This document shows positions 37,753 to 45,754 of a DNA stretch of 64,000 bases, one piece after another. The first letter of the stretch is position 1; each line of letters starts with the position of its first letter. Made by a program: the position numbers and the translations under genes. The stretch comes from Mycolicibacterium porcinum (GTDB lineage: Bacteria > Actinomycetota > Actinomycetes > Mycobacteriales > Mycobacteriaceae): positions 248,001 to 312,000 of the forward strand of contig MVIG01000001.1 of the NCBI GenBank assembly GCA_002086835.1. The letters are read 5' to 3'. The notes beneath the pieces were generated by a model, which was not told where the DNA came from, did not search any database, and saw only the letters and a list, made by a program, of their open reading frames with translations.

Positions 37753-37782
37753 CCCCGCCCGCGAGTCATCCCGCGGGCGGGG
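37753..37782 (+). terminator. GC-rich hairpin after the small secreted protein gene
   Basis: CCCCGCCCGCG (37753-37763) and CGCGGGCGGGG (37772-37782) form a perfect 11-bp stem with an 8-base loop, 15 bases after the stop. There is no T-tract; this is typical of mycobacterial-type hairpins. Confidence 0.6.
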
Positions 37783-37878
37783 ATGCGGTGATCACGAACG
37801 GGTATCGATCTGGCCCCGGGATGGTCGTTGACCTCGTCGGTTGTGTTTCAAGCAGCCAATTATGAGAAGTTTAAGGGC

Positions 37879-39219
37879 ATGGGTCGACTGTTCGGCACCG
37901 ATGGGGTGCGCGGAGTCGCCAATCGCGATCTGACTGCTGAACTGGCAGTTGCACTCGGTTCGGCGGCCGCACGGCGTCTCGGCAACTCCGCGGGACACGG
38001 CCGGCGGGTCGCCGTGGTGGGCCGTGATCCGCGGGCCAGCGGCGAGATGCTGGAAGCCGCGGTGATCGCCGGAATCACCAGCGAGGGTGTCGACGTACTG
38101 CGGGTCGGTGTGCTGCCGACCCCGGCGGTGGCGTACCTGACCAGTGCGTATGACGCCCATTTCGGGGTGATGATCTCCGCGTCGCACAACCCGATGCCCG
38201 ACAACGGCATCAAGATCTTCGGCCCCGGCGGGCACAAGCTCGATGACACTGCCGAGGACCGCATCGAGGAACTCGTCAATGGCGGCCCCGGGCTGCGCCC
38301 GACAGGGGCGGGCATCGGCCGGGTGCTGGACGCCGAGGACGCGCTGGACCGCTATCTGCGCCATGCCTCCAAGGCCGTCACCACTCGGCTCGAGGGACTG
38401 ACCGTCGTCGTCGACTGTGCGCACGGCGCGGCTTCGACGGCTGCTCCCCGGGCCTATCGGGCCGCTGGGGCCAACGTCATCGCGATCAACGCCGAGCCCA
38501 ACGGCCTCAACATCAACGACGGCTGCGGATCCACCCACATGGAGGTGCTGCAGGCCGCCGTCGTCGAGCACGGCGCTGATCTGGGTCTGGCCCACGACGG
38601 CGACGCCGACCGGTGTCTGGCGGTGGACGCGGCAGGCCGGGTGATCGACGGCGACGCGATCATGGTGGTGCTGGCGCTGGCCATGCAGGAGGCCGGCGAG
38701 CTGGCCTCGGACACGTTGGTGGCCACGGTGATGAGCAACCTGGGACTGCACCTGGCCATGCGGGCCGCCGGCATCGAAGTCCGCACCACCGGTGTGGGGG
38801 ACCGGTACGTCCTGGAGGAACTGCGGGCGGGCGAGTTCTCGCTCGGCGGTGAGCAGTCCGGCCACATCGTGTTGCCCGCCTTCGGCACCACCGGCGACGG
38901 CATTGTCACCGGTCTGCGGCTGATGTCGCGGATGGCCCATACGCGCGCTACCTTGGCTGCCCTCGCCGAGCCGATGCAGACGCTGCCGCAGGTTCTGATC
39001 AACGTCCACGTCGACGACAAGGCCGCAGTCGCCGAGTCTGCGTCGGTGCAGTCCGCGGTCGCCCAGGCCGAGGCCGAACTCGGCGACACCGGACGAATCC
39101 TGTTGCGGCCCTCGGGCACTGAGCAGGTGGTTCGGGTGATGGTCGAGGCCGCCGACGAGAATACGGCCCAGCAGCTCGCGGTGCGGGTGGCCGAGTCGGT
39201 CAGCGGCCAGTCGGTCTGA
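37879..39219 (+). CDS. glmM: Phosphoglucosamine mutase
   Basis: GlmM converts glucosamine-6-phosphate to glucosamine-1-phosphate for peptidoglycan precursor synthesis. The 446-residue product starts [12 protein letters not shown]. It has the phosphoserine loop in [11 protein letters not shown] (Ser near 100), the metal-binding loop DGDADR, the sugar loop GGEQSGH and the C-terminal phosphate loop [12 protein letters not shown]. The ATG at 37879 is the conserved start; the 17-codon upstream extension is not. This gene is called mrsA in M. tuberculosis and occupies the same position next to rpsI there. Confidence 0.96.
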   Translation: MGRLFGTDGVRGVANRDLTAELAVALGSAAARRLGNSAGHGRRVAVVGRDPRASGEMLEAAVIAGITSEGVDVLRVGVLPTPAVAYLTSAYDAHFGVMISASHNPMPDNGIKIFGPGGHKLDDTAEDRIEELVNGGPGLRPTGAGIGRVLDAEDALDRYLRHASKAVTTRLEGLTVVVDCAHGAASTAAPRAYRAAGANVIAINAEPNGLNINDGCGSTHMEVLQAAVVEHGADLGLAHDGDADRCLAVDAAGRVIDGDAIMVVLALAMQEAGELASDTLVATVMSNLGLHLAMRAAGIEVRTTGVGDRYVLEELRAGEFSLGGEQSGHIVLPAFGTTGDGIVTGLRLMSRMAHTRATLAALAEPMQTLPQVLINVHVDDKAAVAESASVQSAVAQAEAELGDTGRILLRPSGTEQVVRVMVEAADENTAQQLAVRVAESVSGQSV

Positions 39220-39252
39220 CGAGCGCTCGCGCGAGGAACATTCAAACCCGAG

Positions 39253-39280
39253 GGAACCCGATAAGGGCCGGCTGCGTCTA
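39253..39280 (+). promoter_or_regulatory. Candidate SigM-type (ECF) promoter of the Rv3440c-like gene
   Basis: GGAAC (39253-39257, within GGGAAC), 17 bases, then CGTCTA (39275-39280). The start ATG at 39289 lies where the transcript should begin, so the mRNA may be leaderless. This is the third copy of the motif with the identical spacer length. Confidence 0.6.
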
Positions 39281-39288
39281 AACCGGGC

Positions 39289-39585
39289 ATGGGAGATGTA
39301 ACTGCCGCACGTGTCGACGCCGAGGCAGTGCTACAGGTGGCTCGACAGTACGGTGCCGCCGCCGAAATCATCGAGTCCACTGCGCAGGTGTGGCTGCGAT
39401 TTGACGGTGCGACGGCCGGCCGGGAACACATCGCGTCGGGTGATTCGCTGAGCACTGCACTCGATGACCGGATCGCGTCCCTTCGTCAGTGGGCCCGGGC
39501 CGCGGGCGAAGTCGCCGCCGTCCTGAGAGGCACCACCGACCGTTACCTCGCCGCGGATGCCGGCGCGGCGGCCCGGGTGGGCTGA
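39289..39585 (+). CDS. Small helical protein, Rv3440c-like (possible type VII-related)
   Basis: The 98-residue, almost fully helical protein (DAEAVLQVARQYGAAAEIIESTAQ, SLRQWARAAGEVAAVLRGTTDRYLAAD) resembles the DUF2580/EspC-like or WXG100-like helical hairpin proteins linked to ESX secretion, without a WXG motif. It lies 3 bases before the next gene and its upstream region carries an ECF promoter motif shared with ESX-4 genes. The order glmM, Rv3440c, Rv3439c is conserved with M. tuberculosis, from memory. Function unknown. Confidence 0.75.
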   Translation: MGDVTAARVDAEAVLQVARQYGAAAEIIESTAQVWLRFDGATAGREHIASGDSLSTALDDRIASLRQWARAAGEVAAVLRGTTDRYLAADAGAAARVG

Positions 39586-39588
39586 TCT

Positions 39589-41067
39589 GTGCCCCAAACA
39601 GGTGATGTCTCATGGCGTTTGGATCAGGGGCAGCCCGCGGTCGAGACCTTTGCCGAGTTCGTTTGGGCCTGTGCACTTCTGGGCTACCAGCACCCCGATC
39701 TCACGGCGCACGCCGGTCAGGTGCGTGACTGGTACGCCACGGAAGACGGCTTGGATCTGCGGATACTGGATGCCGACTGCGCCGCGTTGACGACGGCAGG
39801 CGGGGCGGCTGAGCAGGCACTGCGGCTGCAGGACGATCAGTTGACCGCGCTTGACCAGGCGTGGCAGGGGCGCGGTGCGCAGGCCGCGCGCGAGTTCCTG
39901 CTCCGCCATGGTGGCGCGGCCGCACAGGTCGTCGCTGCGGTGCGCGGAGCTGCCGGCACCCTGGCGTCGCTGCGCGAGCAGTTGTGGCGGGCGGTCGACA
40001 CCAAGGTCGCCATGACGGAACGCATCGAGGCGCGATGTGCGGCCCAGCGCCAGGACTGGCTGGCCGCGGCGCGCACTGTGCGCACGGGCCTCGGTGATCG
40101 CGACCTGGCCAGTGAACTGATCGACGCGCAGGTCAAACCGTTCGTCGCCAACGACATCGGCGCGGACTGGGTGCCCGCGATGCGTTCGGCCACCGCCGCG
40201 GTGTCCGACGCCTATGCCGCGGCGATCGCCGCCCTTTCCGAGAGGCCAACGCCGGCGTTCGAGATTCCCGGCGATCTCGGGCCGTCCTGGACACCGCGAC
40301 TGGGTGCGGCGGTGCCGGCGGATCCGCCCCTGGCCGATGCCAGGACCGTTCCGGCGGGCTTCGTACCGTCGGCCGGTTCCGGCCCAACCCCGTGGGCAGC
40401 CCCGGCCGGTTCGATGTCCCCTGCGTTGTCATCTACTCAGATACCTTCTACGGCACCAACTCTCGCGCCGCCTACGGTCGGTTCGGCCGCCGAGCCGGAT
40501 TCGCCCATGGCGCCGGCCACCAGTCCGGCCGCCGCGGATCCGGCGGCCGGATGGGGTTCGTCGTCACTGGGCGGCGGATTGCCAGGTACGGGCGTGTCCG
40601 GTGCCGGGTTGTCAGGGCTGGGATCCGGGGCGTCGGGTTTGGGCCGACAACTCGCTGACCTGTTCGGCGGGCTGATCGGATCAGAGGATGGATCGCTGGG
40701 GTCGAGTGCCGACTCCGCGCTGCCCGAGCTCGATGCACCGGAAACCTCCGACACGGTTGACGAGCTGGACGACGCAGATGATTCCGACGATGCCGACAGC
40801 CCCGACGAAGAAGGACCGGAACCGGACGACGACGCGGAAGCCGAGGATGTCGTGGCCGAGGAGGACAAGGACACCCCAGAGGGCCCTGCCGATGCGGAGG
40901 TCGAGGACGTGTCGGCACCCGCGGAAACCACTGTCGCGCCTTCCGCCGAACCGGATCCCGTCGTCGCTCCCGGCGTCCCGGTCCCGCCGGCCGAGGAAGC
41001 GGCGGCACCGGCGGGCGAGACACCGTGCGCGATCGCCGCAGACGAATTACCGCAGGTCGGCAGCTAG
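39589..41067 (+). CDS. Ala/Pro/acidic-rich protein, Rv3439c-like
   Basis: The 492-residue protein has a helical N-terminal half (1-220) that contains a WXG100-like turn, ALDQAWQGRGAQAAREFL. A disordered Pro/Ala/Ser/Gly-rich region (about 225-375) and a strongly acidic tail (about 376-450, many Asp/Glu) follow, ending with a single cysteine stretch ETPCAIAADEL. The start is GTG, 3 bases after the upstream gene. No signal peptide is visible. It may be an ESX-4-linked substrate or partner, based on the WXG-like turn and the shared promoter type; function unknown. Confidence 0.72.
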   Translation: MPQTGDVSWRLDQGQPAVETFAEFVWACALLGYQHPDLTAHAGQVRDWYATEDGLDLRILDADCAALTTAGGAAEQALRLQDDQLTALDQAWQGRGAQAAREFLLRHGGAAAQVVAAVRGAAGTLASLREQLWRAVDTKVAMTERIEARCAAQRQDWLAAARTVRTGLGDRDLASELIDAQVKPFVANDIGADWVPAMRSATAAVSDAYAAAIAALSERPTPAFEIPGDLGPSWTPRLGAAVPADPPLADARTVPAGFVPSAGSGPTPWAAPAGSMSPALSSTQIPSTAPTLAPPTVGSAAEPDSPMAPATSPAAADPAAGWGSSSLGGGLPGTGVSGAGLSGLGSGASGLGRQLADLFGGLIGSEDGSLGSSADSALPELDAPETSDTVDELDDADDSDDADSPDEEGPEPDDDAEAEDVVAEEDKDTPEGPADAEVEDVSAPAETTVAPSAEPDPVVAPGVPVPPAEEAAAPAGETPCAIAADELPQVGS

Positions 41068-41206
41068 CCGGGGCCGCGGCGCGTCCGGCGCGGGATTTCC
41101 GATCCCTGCCAGTGGGACTTCGGGGAATCAGCGGGCCGCGCGGGTGTTAGACCTTGTTGTGACGTGAAGCACAGTTGCCGCGAGAGTTTTCCGAGGGGGT
41201 CTTTCG

Positions 41207-42346
41207 ATGACGATGGAATCCGAGTGCGAGGTCCGCGAGATTGAAGCCGATGCGCCGCCGGCCCGCTTCGCCCGGGGCTGGCACTGCCTGGGTTTGACCC
41301 GTGATTTCGGTGATGGGAAACCTCACGGAATCAACGTGTTCGGCCAGAATCTCGTCGTCTTTCGTGGCGGCGACGGCAGGATGAACGTGCTCGACGGATA
41401 CTGCCGGCACATGGGTGGTGACCTGTCCCAGGGCCAAGTCAAGGGCGACGAGATCGCCTGCCCCTTCCACGACTGGCGGTGGGGCGGTGACGGTCGCTGC
41501 AAGAATGTGCCGTACGCCAAGCGCACTCCTCGACTGGCGCGCACCGCCACCTGGACGACGCTTGAGCAGGACGGGATGCTGTTCGTCTGGAACGACCCCG
41601 AGGGCAATCCGCCGCCGGCCGGCGTGACGATTCCGCGCATCGAAGGCGCCACCAGCGATCAGTGGACCGATTGGCATTGGTACACAACGGTCGTCAACGC
41701 CAACTGCCGTGAGTTGGTCGACAACGTGGTGGACATGGCGCACTTCTTCTATGTGCACGGATCACTGCCCACGTACTTCAAGAACATCTTCGAAGGTCAC
41801 ATCGCAACGCAGTACATGAACGCCAATACCCGTGCCGACCGCCGGGATGTCGGGGGGTCGACCATGCTCGGCACCACGTCGGTGGCGTCCTACTACGGGC
41901 CGGCGTTCATGATCGATGATCTGACGTACCACTATCCCGACGGCGACCATCACAGTGTGCTGATCAACTGTCACTATCCGATCGACGCGAATTCGTTTGT
42001 CCTGCAGTACGGCATCATCGTGAAGAAGCCCGAAGGCGTGTCCGACGAACTGGCATTGCAGAGTGCCATCGCGCTCGGCGACTGGGTCAAGATCGGCTTC
42101 GAACAGGACGTGGTGATCTGGAAAACCAAGGCCCGCATCGACAACCCGCTGCTGTGCGAGGAAGACGGGCCGGTGTACCAGCTGCGCCGGTGGTACGAGC
42201 AGTTCTACGTCGACGCCGCCGATGTGGCCGCCGACATGGTCGACCGGTTCGAATACGAGATCGACACCACGGGCGCGCAGCACGCCTGGAGTCGGGAGAT
42301 CGAGGACAACATCGCCGCCGGTCGCACCACTCAGCCGGTGCCATGA
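41207..42346 (+). CDS. 3-ketosteroid 9-alpha-hydroxylase oxygenase, KshA-like
   Basis: This Rieske non-haem iron oxygenase has 379 residues. The Rieske cluster ligands are Cys66-x-His68 and Cys85-x2-His88 (YCRHMGG, CPFHDW). The mononuclear iron site is in NVVDMAHFFYVHG. The overall sequence (GWHCLGLTRDF, DQWTDWHWYTT, IWKTKARIDNPLLCEEDGPV) matches KshA, the oxygenase that opens the steroid B ring. The ATG at 41207 follows GAGGGGG. No reductase gene (KshB) is nearby. It could act on another steroid side chain or cyclic substrate. It overlaps the downstream small gene by 4 bases. Confidence 0.88.
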   Translation: MTMESECEVREIEADAPPARFARGWHCLGLTRDFGDGKPHGINVFGQNLVVFRGGDGRMNVLDGYCRHMGGDLSQGQVKGDEIACPFHDWRWGGDGRCKNVPYAKRTPRLARTATWTTLEQDGMLFVWNDPEGNPPPAGVTIPRIEGATSDQWTDWHWYTTVVNANCRELVDNVVDMAHFFYVHGSLPTYFKNIFEGHIATQYMNANTRADRRDVGGSTMLGTTSVASYYGPAFMIDDLTYHYPDGDHHSVLINCHYPIDANSFVLQYGIIVKKPEGVSDELALQSAIALGDWVKIGFEQDVVIWKTKARIDNPLLCEEDGPVYQLRRWYEQFYVDAADVAADMVDRFEYEIDTTGAQHAWSREIEDNIAAGRTTQPVP

Positions 42347-42621
42347 CCGTCCGGCTCGATCCTCGGCTCGACGAACTACCGATGACGCCGGTGTCGTGCC
42401 GCAGCTGCGGAGCTGTCGTCATGGCCCGGAAGAGCAGTTGGCAGCAGACCAGCGTGCAGTGGAATGCCGCGGCGACCGCGTTGTGCCCGCAGCGTGGTGA
42501 CGCCGAGGCGCTCGCCGGGCACAGCGGGCGCGGGCTGTTCCTCGGCTGTTCGGCGATGCGGGATTCGGTGGTGACCGCAGCGATGGCCGGGGTATTGCCG
42601 GTGGCAGACGGTCGGCGTTGA
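42343..42621 (+). CDS. Small cysteine-containing protein coupled to the Rieske oxygenase
   Basis: This 92-residue product starts at an ATG overlapping the oxygenase stop (ATGA). It has VSCRSCGAVVMARKSSWQQTSVQWN, then ALCPQRGD and LFLGCSAM, giving four cysteines that could bind zinc or iron (CxxC, then two single cysteines). I do not recognise a named family; coupling with the oxygenase suggests an accessory or electron-transfer role. The open frame continues upstream inside the oxygenase gene, but the coupled ATG is the natural start. Confidence 0.65.
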   Translation: MTVRLDPRLDELPMTPVSCRSCGAVVMARKSSWQQTSVQWNAAATALCPQRGDAEALAGHSGRGLFLGCSAMRDSVVTAAMAGVLPVADGRR

Positions 42622-42670
42622 CAACCACCGTGGTCACCCGACGCCCCGATTTCTGGGTCAAGATGGATCG

Positions 42671-43336
42671 ATGAGCGCGACCAAGACCGTCAAGACCGGG
42701 CCGGGACGGCCCGCGGGTATCGACAGTGGTGACACGCGGCAACGGGTCATCGATGCCGCCTGCCGGTGCTTCGCCCAATTCGGCTACGGTCCAGCCACCA
42801 ACAACCAGATCGCCGAGATGGCCGGCGTCACGGCGGGGTCGGTGTATTACCACTTCGGTACGAAAAACAAGCTGTTCGAAGCGGTTTGCGACGACGTGTA
42901 CGGCAAGATCCTGGCCAGTGCCGCGCCGGCGATGGCCGGGCCGCGTTCGATGGAGGAGTTGCTGCGCGCGACGCTCACCGAATCGATCCGGATCAACCGT
43001 GAGCATCCCGAACTTGCCGGTTTCGTCGCGACAGCACCGATCGACGCCCGTCGGCACCAGGAGCTGATCGCGGGTTTTGCGCGCCAGGGAGCCCGGATGA
43101 CCGACGCGCTCGCTCGTTCGGTCGTCGAGGGGCAGCGGGCCGGGCTGATCTCCGCGGAGTACGACCCGGTTCAAGTGGCCCGGGTGATCGGTGCGATCGT
43201 CGACGGTTTCGCCCATGCGGCGGCGGTCACCGAACCGGAGGAGATGGACGGTGTGAACCGGCTGTTCGAATCGCTGCTTCTGGATGCCGAGGCCCGCAAG
43301 CGCCCAGCTGCCAAGTCTGCGGGCCCTACCGGGTGA
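42671..43336 (+). CDS. TetR family transcriptional regulator
   Basis: The 221-residue protein has an N-terminal HTH (RQRVIDAACRCFAQFGYGPATNNQIAEMAGVTAGSVYYHFGTKNKLFEAV) and a ligand-binding C-terminal domain. It follows the oxygenase pair after 49 bases and is convergent with the F420-type oxidoreductase, overlapping it by 11 bases. It may control the oxygenase genes, the oxidoreductase, or both. The palindrome at 44384 is a candidate operator. Confidence 0.92.
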   Translation: MSATKTVKTGPGRPAGIDSGDTRQRVIDAACRCFAQFGYGPATNNQIAEMAGVTAGSVYYHFGTKNKLFEAVCDDVYGKILASAAPAMAGPRSMEELLRATLTESIRINREHPELAGFVATAPIDARRHQELIAGFARQGARMTDALARSVVEGQRAGLISAEYDPVQVARVIGAIVDGFAHAAAVTEPEEMDGVNRLFESLLLDAEARKRPAAKSAGPTG

Positions 43337-44366
43337 GCTCCACCAGCTCCTCGCAGAATTTCACCGTCTCGGCACTGTCGGTGGCCAGCGGGTGCACCAG
43401 CATCGTGGTCACCCCGGCTTCGGCGTAGGCGGCGAGCCGCTCCTTGACGAATCCCTTCGGCCCGACCAGCGACACGTTGCGCACCAGGTCGTCGGGCACG
43501 GCTGCGATGGCTTCGGCCTTCTTGCCGGCCAGGAACAGGTCCTGGATGTGGTCGGCCACCTCGCCGTAGCCGTACCGGGTGGCCAGCTTGTGGTAGAAGT
43601 TCTGCCCGCGGGCGCCCATGCCGCCGATGTACAGCGCCAGTTGGGGTTTCGCCCAGGCGAGCCGGTCATCGACGTCGTCGCCGATCGCCAGGCTGGCGCT
43701 CACCATGACATCGAGCGGGCCCAGCTCCGGGTCGCGTTTGGCGGCCCCGGCCCGCAGCGCGTCGCCCCACACGTCGTCGGCCTTCTCCGGGAGGTAGAAC
43801 ACCGGCTGCCAGCCCTCGGCGATCTCGGCGGTCAGCTCGACGTTCTTGGGTCCCAGTGCCGCGATGTTGATCGGAATACGTTCGCGGACAGGGTGATTGA
43901 TCAGGTGCAGGGACTTGCCCAGCCCGGTGCCACGGTCGGCGGGCAGCGGCAGCTGGTAGTACTTGCCGTCGTAGTCGAGGTTCTCGCGCCGCCACACCTT
44001 GCGGCAGATCTCGACCACCTCGCGGGTACGCCCCAGCGGCGCGTCGAACGGCACGCCGTGGAAGCCCTCCATCACCTGCGGGCCGGAGGTCCCGATGCCA
44101 AGGCGGAACCGGCCGTCGGATACATAGTCGACACCGGCCGCGGTCATGGCCATCAGAGCCGGCGTGCGGGTGTAGATCGGGACCACGCCGGTGCCGAGTT
44201 CCATGGTGGAGGTCTTGGCGGCCAGGTAGCCGAGCTGGCTGATCGCATCGTAGGAGTACGCCTCGGCGACCAGGGCGATGTCGATGCCCACCTTCTCCAG
44301 TTCGACGACTTGGTCGGCAGCTTCTTTGAAGCCGCCGGCATAACTCAGGAAGATGCCAGTGCGCAT
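43326..44366 (-). CDS. LLM class F420-dependent oxidoreductase
   Basis: The 346-residue luciferase-like monooxygenase-fold protein belongs to the mycobacterial F420-dependent group (MRTGIFLSYAGGFKEAADQVVELEKVGIDIALVAEAYSYDAIS, then GRFRLGIGTSGPQVMEGFHG, GLGKSLHLINHPVRERIPI). The ATG at 44366 has a CAGGAG site; the ORF from 44387 includes upstream leader. It overlaps the end of the TetR gene by 11 bases, tail to tail. Substrate unknown. Confidence 0.9.
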   Translation of the reverse strand: MRTGIFLSYAGGFKEAADQVVELEKVGIDIALVAEAYSYDAISQLGYLAAKTSTMELGTGVVPIYTRTPALMAMTAAGVDYVSDGRFRLGIGTSGPQVMEGFHGVPFDAPLGRTREVVEICRKVWRRENLDYDGKYYQLPLPADRGTGLGKSLHLINHPVRERIPINIAALGPKNVELTAEIAEGWQPVFYLPEKADDVWGDALRAGAAKRDPELGPLDVMVSASLAIGDDVDDRLAWAKPQLALYIGGMGARGQNFYHKLATRYGYGEVADHIQDLFLAGKKAEAIAAVPDDLVRNVSLVGPKGFVKERLAAYAEAGVTTMLVHPLATDSAETVKFCEELVELTR

Positions 44367-44380
44367 CGCAGGAGTGTAGC

Positions 44381-44400
44381 AACCCAACTAGTTGGTTGGG
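44381..44400. promoter_or_regulatory. Candidate TetR operator upstream of the LLM oxidoreductase
   Basis: CCAACTAGTTGG (44384-44395) is a perfect 12-bp palindrome within the longer imperfect dyad AACCCAACTAGTTGGTTGGG. It begins 15 bases upstream of the start ATG. The position and form fit a TetR operator, and the nearby TetR gene (42671) is the obvious candidate. Confidence 0.5.
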
Positions 44401-44430
44401 TGATTGAGGCGGCCTTGTGATTGGCGATCG

Positions 44431-44817
44431 AGGGTTCCTGTAGAGAAGTACCCGCAGCGGTGCGCAGGGCAGCGCGTGCGGATCGTGGCGGAACATGCTT
44501 TCGGCGATGAAGTGATTGCCGAGCAGGTACTCGACCGCCTGTGTGCGGTTGCCTGCCAGGGGCATAACAGCTGTGGCATCGATCGTGACGTAACGAACCA
44601 ACTCATGCGGTGCCATCTTCTCCATAGCCGCCTGCATGTCGGCCCACGGAGCTTGATGCTCAACTAGGCCTCGAACGACGTCGTCGTCGAGCACGGGCGC
44701 AGCGCGTTCGAAACGCGCCCGGAAGTCAGCGAACGGCATTGCGGTGTGGATGTCGAGTCGAGTCATCTCGTGATGAGTCACTTCGACTTTCGCATTGTTC
44801 ACGATCTGCTCCTTCAT
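44431..44817 (-). pseudogene. Truncated DUF302-like gene
   Basis: The frame opens MKEQIVNNAKVEVTHHE and carries DUF302-type sequence through EYLLGNHFIAESMFRHDPHALPCAPLRVLLY (about residue 126). After that the translation turns into arginine/proline-rich nonsense that merges with the antisense of the oxidoreductase gene. The normal C-terminal part of the domain is missing, so the gene is 3'-truncated. The ATG at 44817 looks genuine. Deletion or frameshift is inferred. Confidence 0.6.
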
Positions 44818-45070
44818 CGGACCGAATCAGCTATCCGAAGCGATTTGATGCACTCGGCGTTCGGTCAGCCCGAACTCGAATTCGTTGTGTCCCGTTCTGG
44901 CTGCCGCGCTTCTCCACGCGGGGCACACCCAATAGTCGCCTACCGGCGGTCCATGACGCATCAAGTCCTCGAGGCAGGCCTCTGGGCGGCGTATCAGGCT
45001 CGAAATATGTTGCACTGGTGCAATTTTCCCAGATGGCCGCGCGGCGGGTTGATTGTCGCCGCTGATGATG

Positions 45071-45655
45071 TCACTCTGGACTGTCGAGTATCCGCAGTGC
45101 GTTGTTGATCCCGGCGTCGAGCACCTGGGTGGAGACTTCGGGGTCGGTGATCGCTCGGGCGAGTTGCAGCGACGTGACCAGAATGCTGAACAGTCCCCAC
45201 GCTGTCTGCATCCGATTCGCTCCCGACCACGCGGCTGGGAGATGCGCGGCAATTTCTTGGACGATCGACTGTGCCCCAGCGGAATAGGCGTCCCTGACGA
45301 CGTCATCGCAACGTCCGATTTCACTCAGTAATGGTGCCGTCGGGCAGCCGTCGGGTTGGTTGTCCCGGTGTTCGGTGGACAGATAGGTGCGGATATAGCC
45401 TTCCAGTGAATCGCGATCAGCCCCTAGGGCGCTGACGGCGGCACGCTGCCCTTCGAGTTGATCGGCGATGACGTTCGCGACGAGATCGTTCTTGGATTCG
45501 AAGTGTGCGTAGAACGCGCCGTTGGTGAGGTTGGCGTCGGACATCACCGCGGCGATCCCTGAACCGTCGATACCGTCTTGCTTGAGGCGCCGGCTGGCTG
45601 CCGCGATGATGCGCCGACGCGTCTCAATCTTGTGTTCCGCTCCATACCTGGCCAT
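45071..45655 (-). CDS. TetR family transcriptional regulator
   Basis: The 194-residue TetR protein has the HTH ETRRRIIAAASRRLKQDGIDGSGIAAVMSDANLTNGAFYAHFESKNDLVA; its core resembles the AcrR/TetR_C group. The ATG at 45655 has a GGAGGTGAG site, preferred over an ATG eight codons upstream. It is divergent from the 45755 catabolic operon with a palindromic operator in the 99-base gap, so it likely represses that operon. The 253 bases between its end and the DUF302 fragment (44818-45070) show no supported gene. Confidence 0.92.
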   Translation of the reverse strand: MARYGAEHKIETRRRIIAAASRRLKQDGIDGSGIAAVMSDANLTNGAFYAHFESKNDLVANVIADQLEGQRAAVSALGADRDSLEGYIRTYLSTEHRDNQPDGCPTAPLLSEIGRCDDVVRDAYSAGAQSIVQEIAAHLPAAWSGANRMQTAWGLFSILVTSLQLARAITDPEVSTQVLDAGINNALRILDSPE

Positions 45656-45706
45656 GGAACTCACCTCCGCTTGTGTCACGAACCACTCTTGACGATGATA
45701 GTACAG

Positions 45707-45720
45707 TCATAATATTATGA
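45707..45720. promoter_or_regulatory. Palindromic operator of the catabolic operon
   Basis: TCATAATATTATGA is a perfect 14-bp palindrome, very AT-rich against the GC-rich background, midway between the divergent TetR gene and the ene-reductase gene. Its CATAAT end overlaps a plausible -10. It is the probable binding site of the TetR encoded at 45071-45655. Confidence 0.65.
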
Positions 45721-45754
45721 TCGTAATATCAAAGTTCCGCGGCGAGAGGCTCCG

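Noticed and set aside
41068-41206. KstR-type operator upstream of the Rieske oxygenase
   Set aside because: No dyad like TNNAACNNGTTNNA was found in the 139-base gap, so cholesterol-regulon control is not supported.
44818-45070. Small open frames between the DUF302 fragment and the TetR gene
   Set aside because: They lack ribosome binding sites and family features, and their composition is like antisense sequence; I see no supported gene here.
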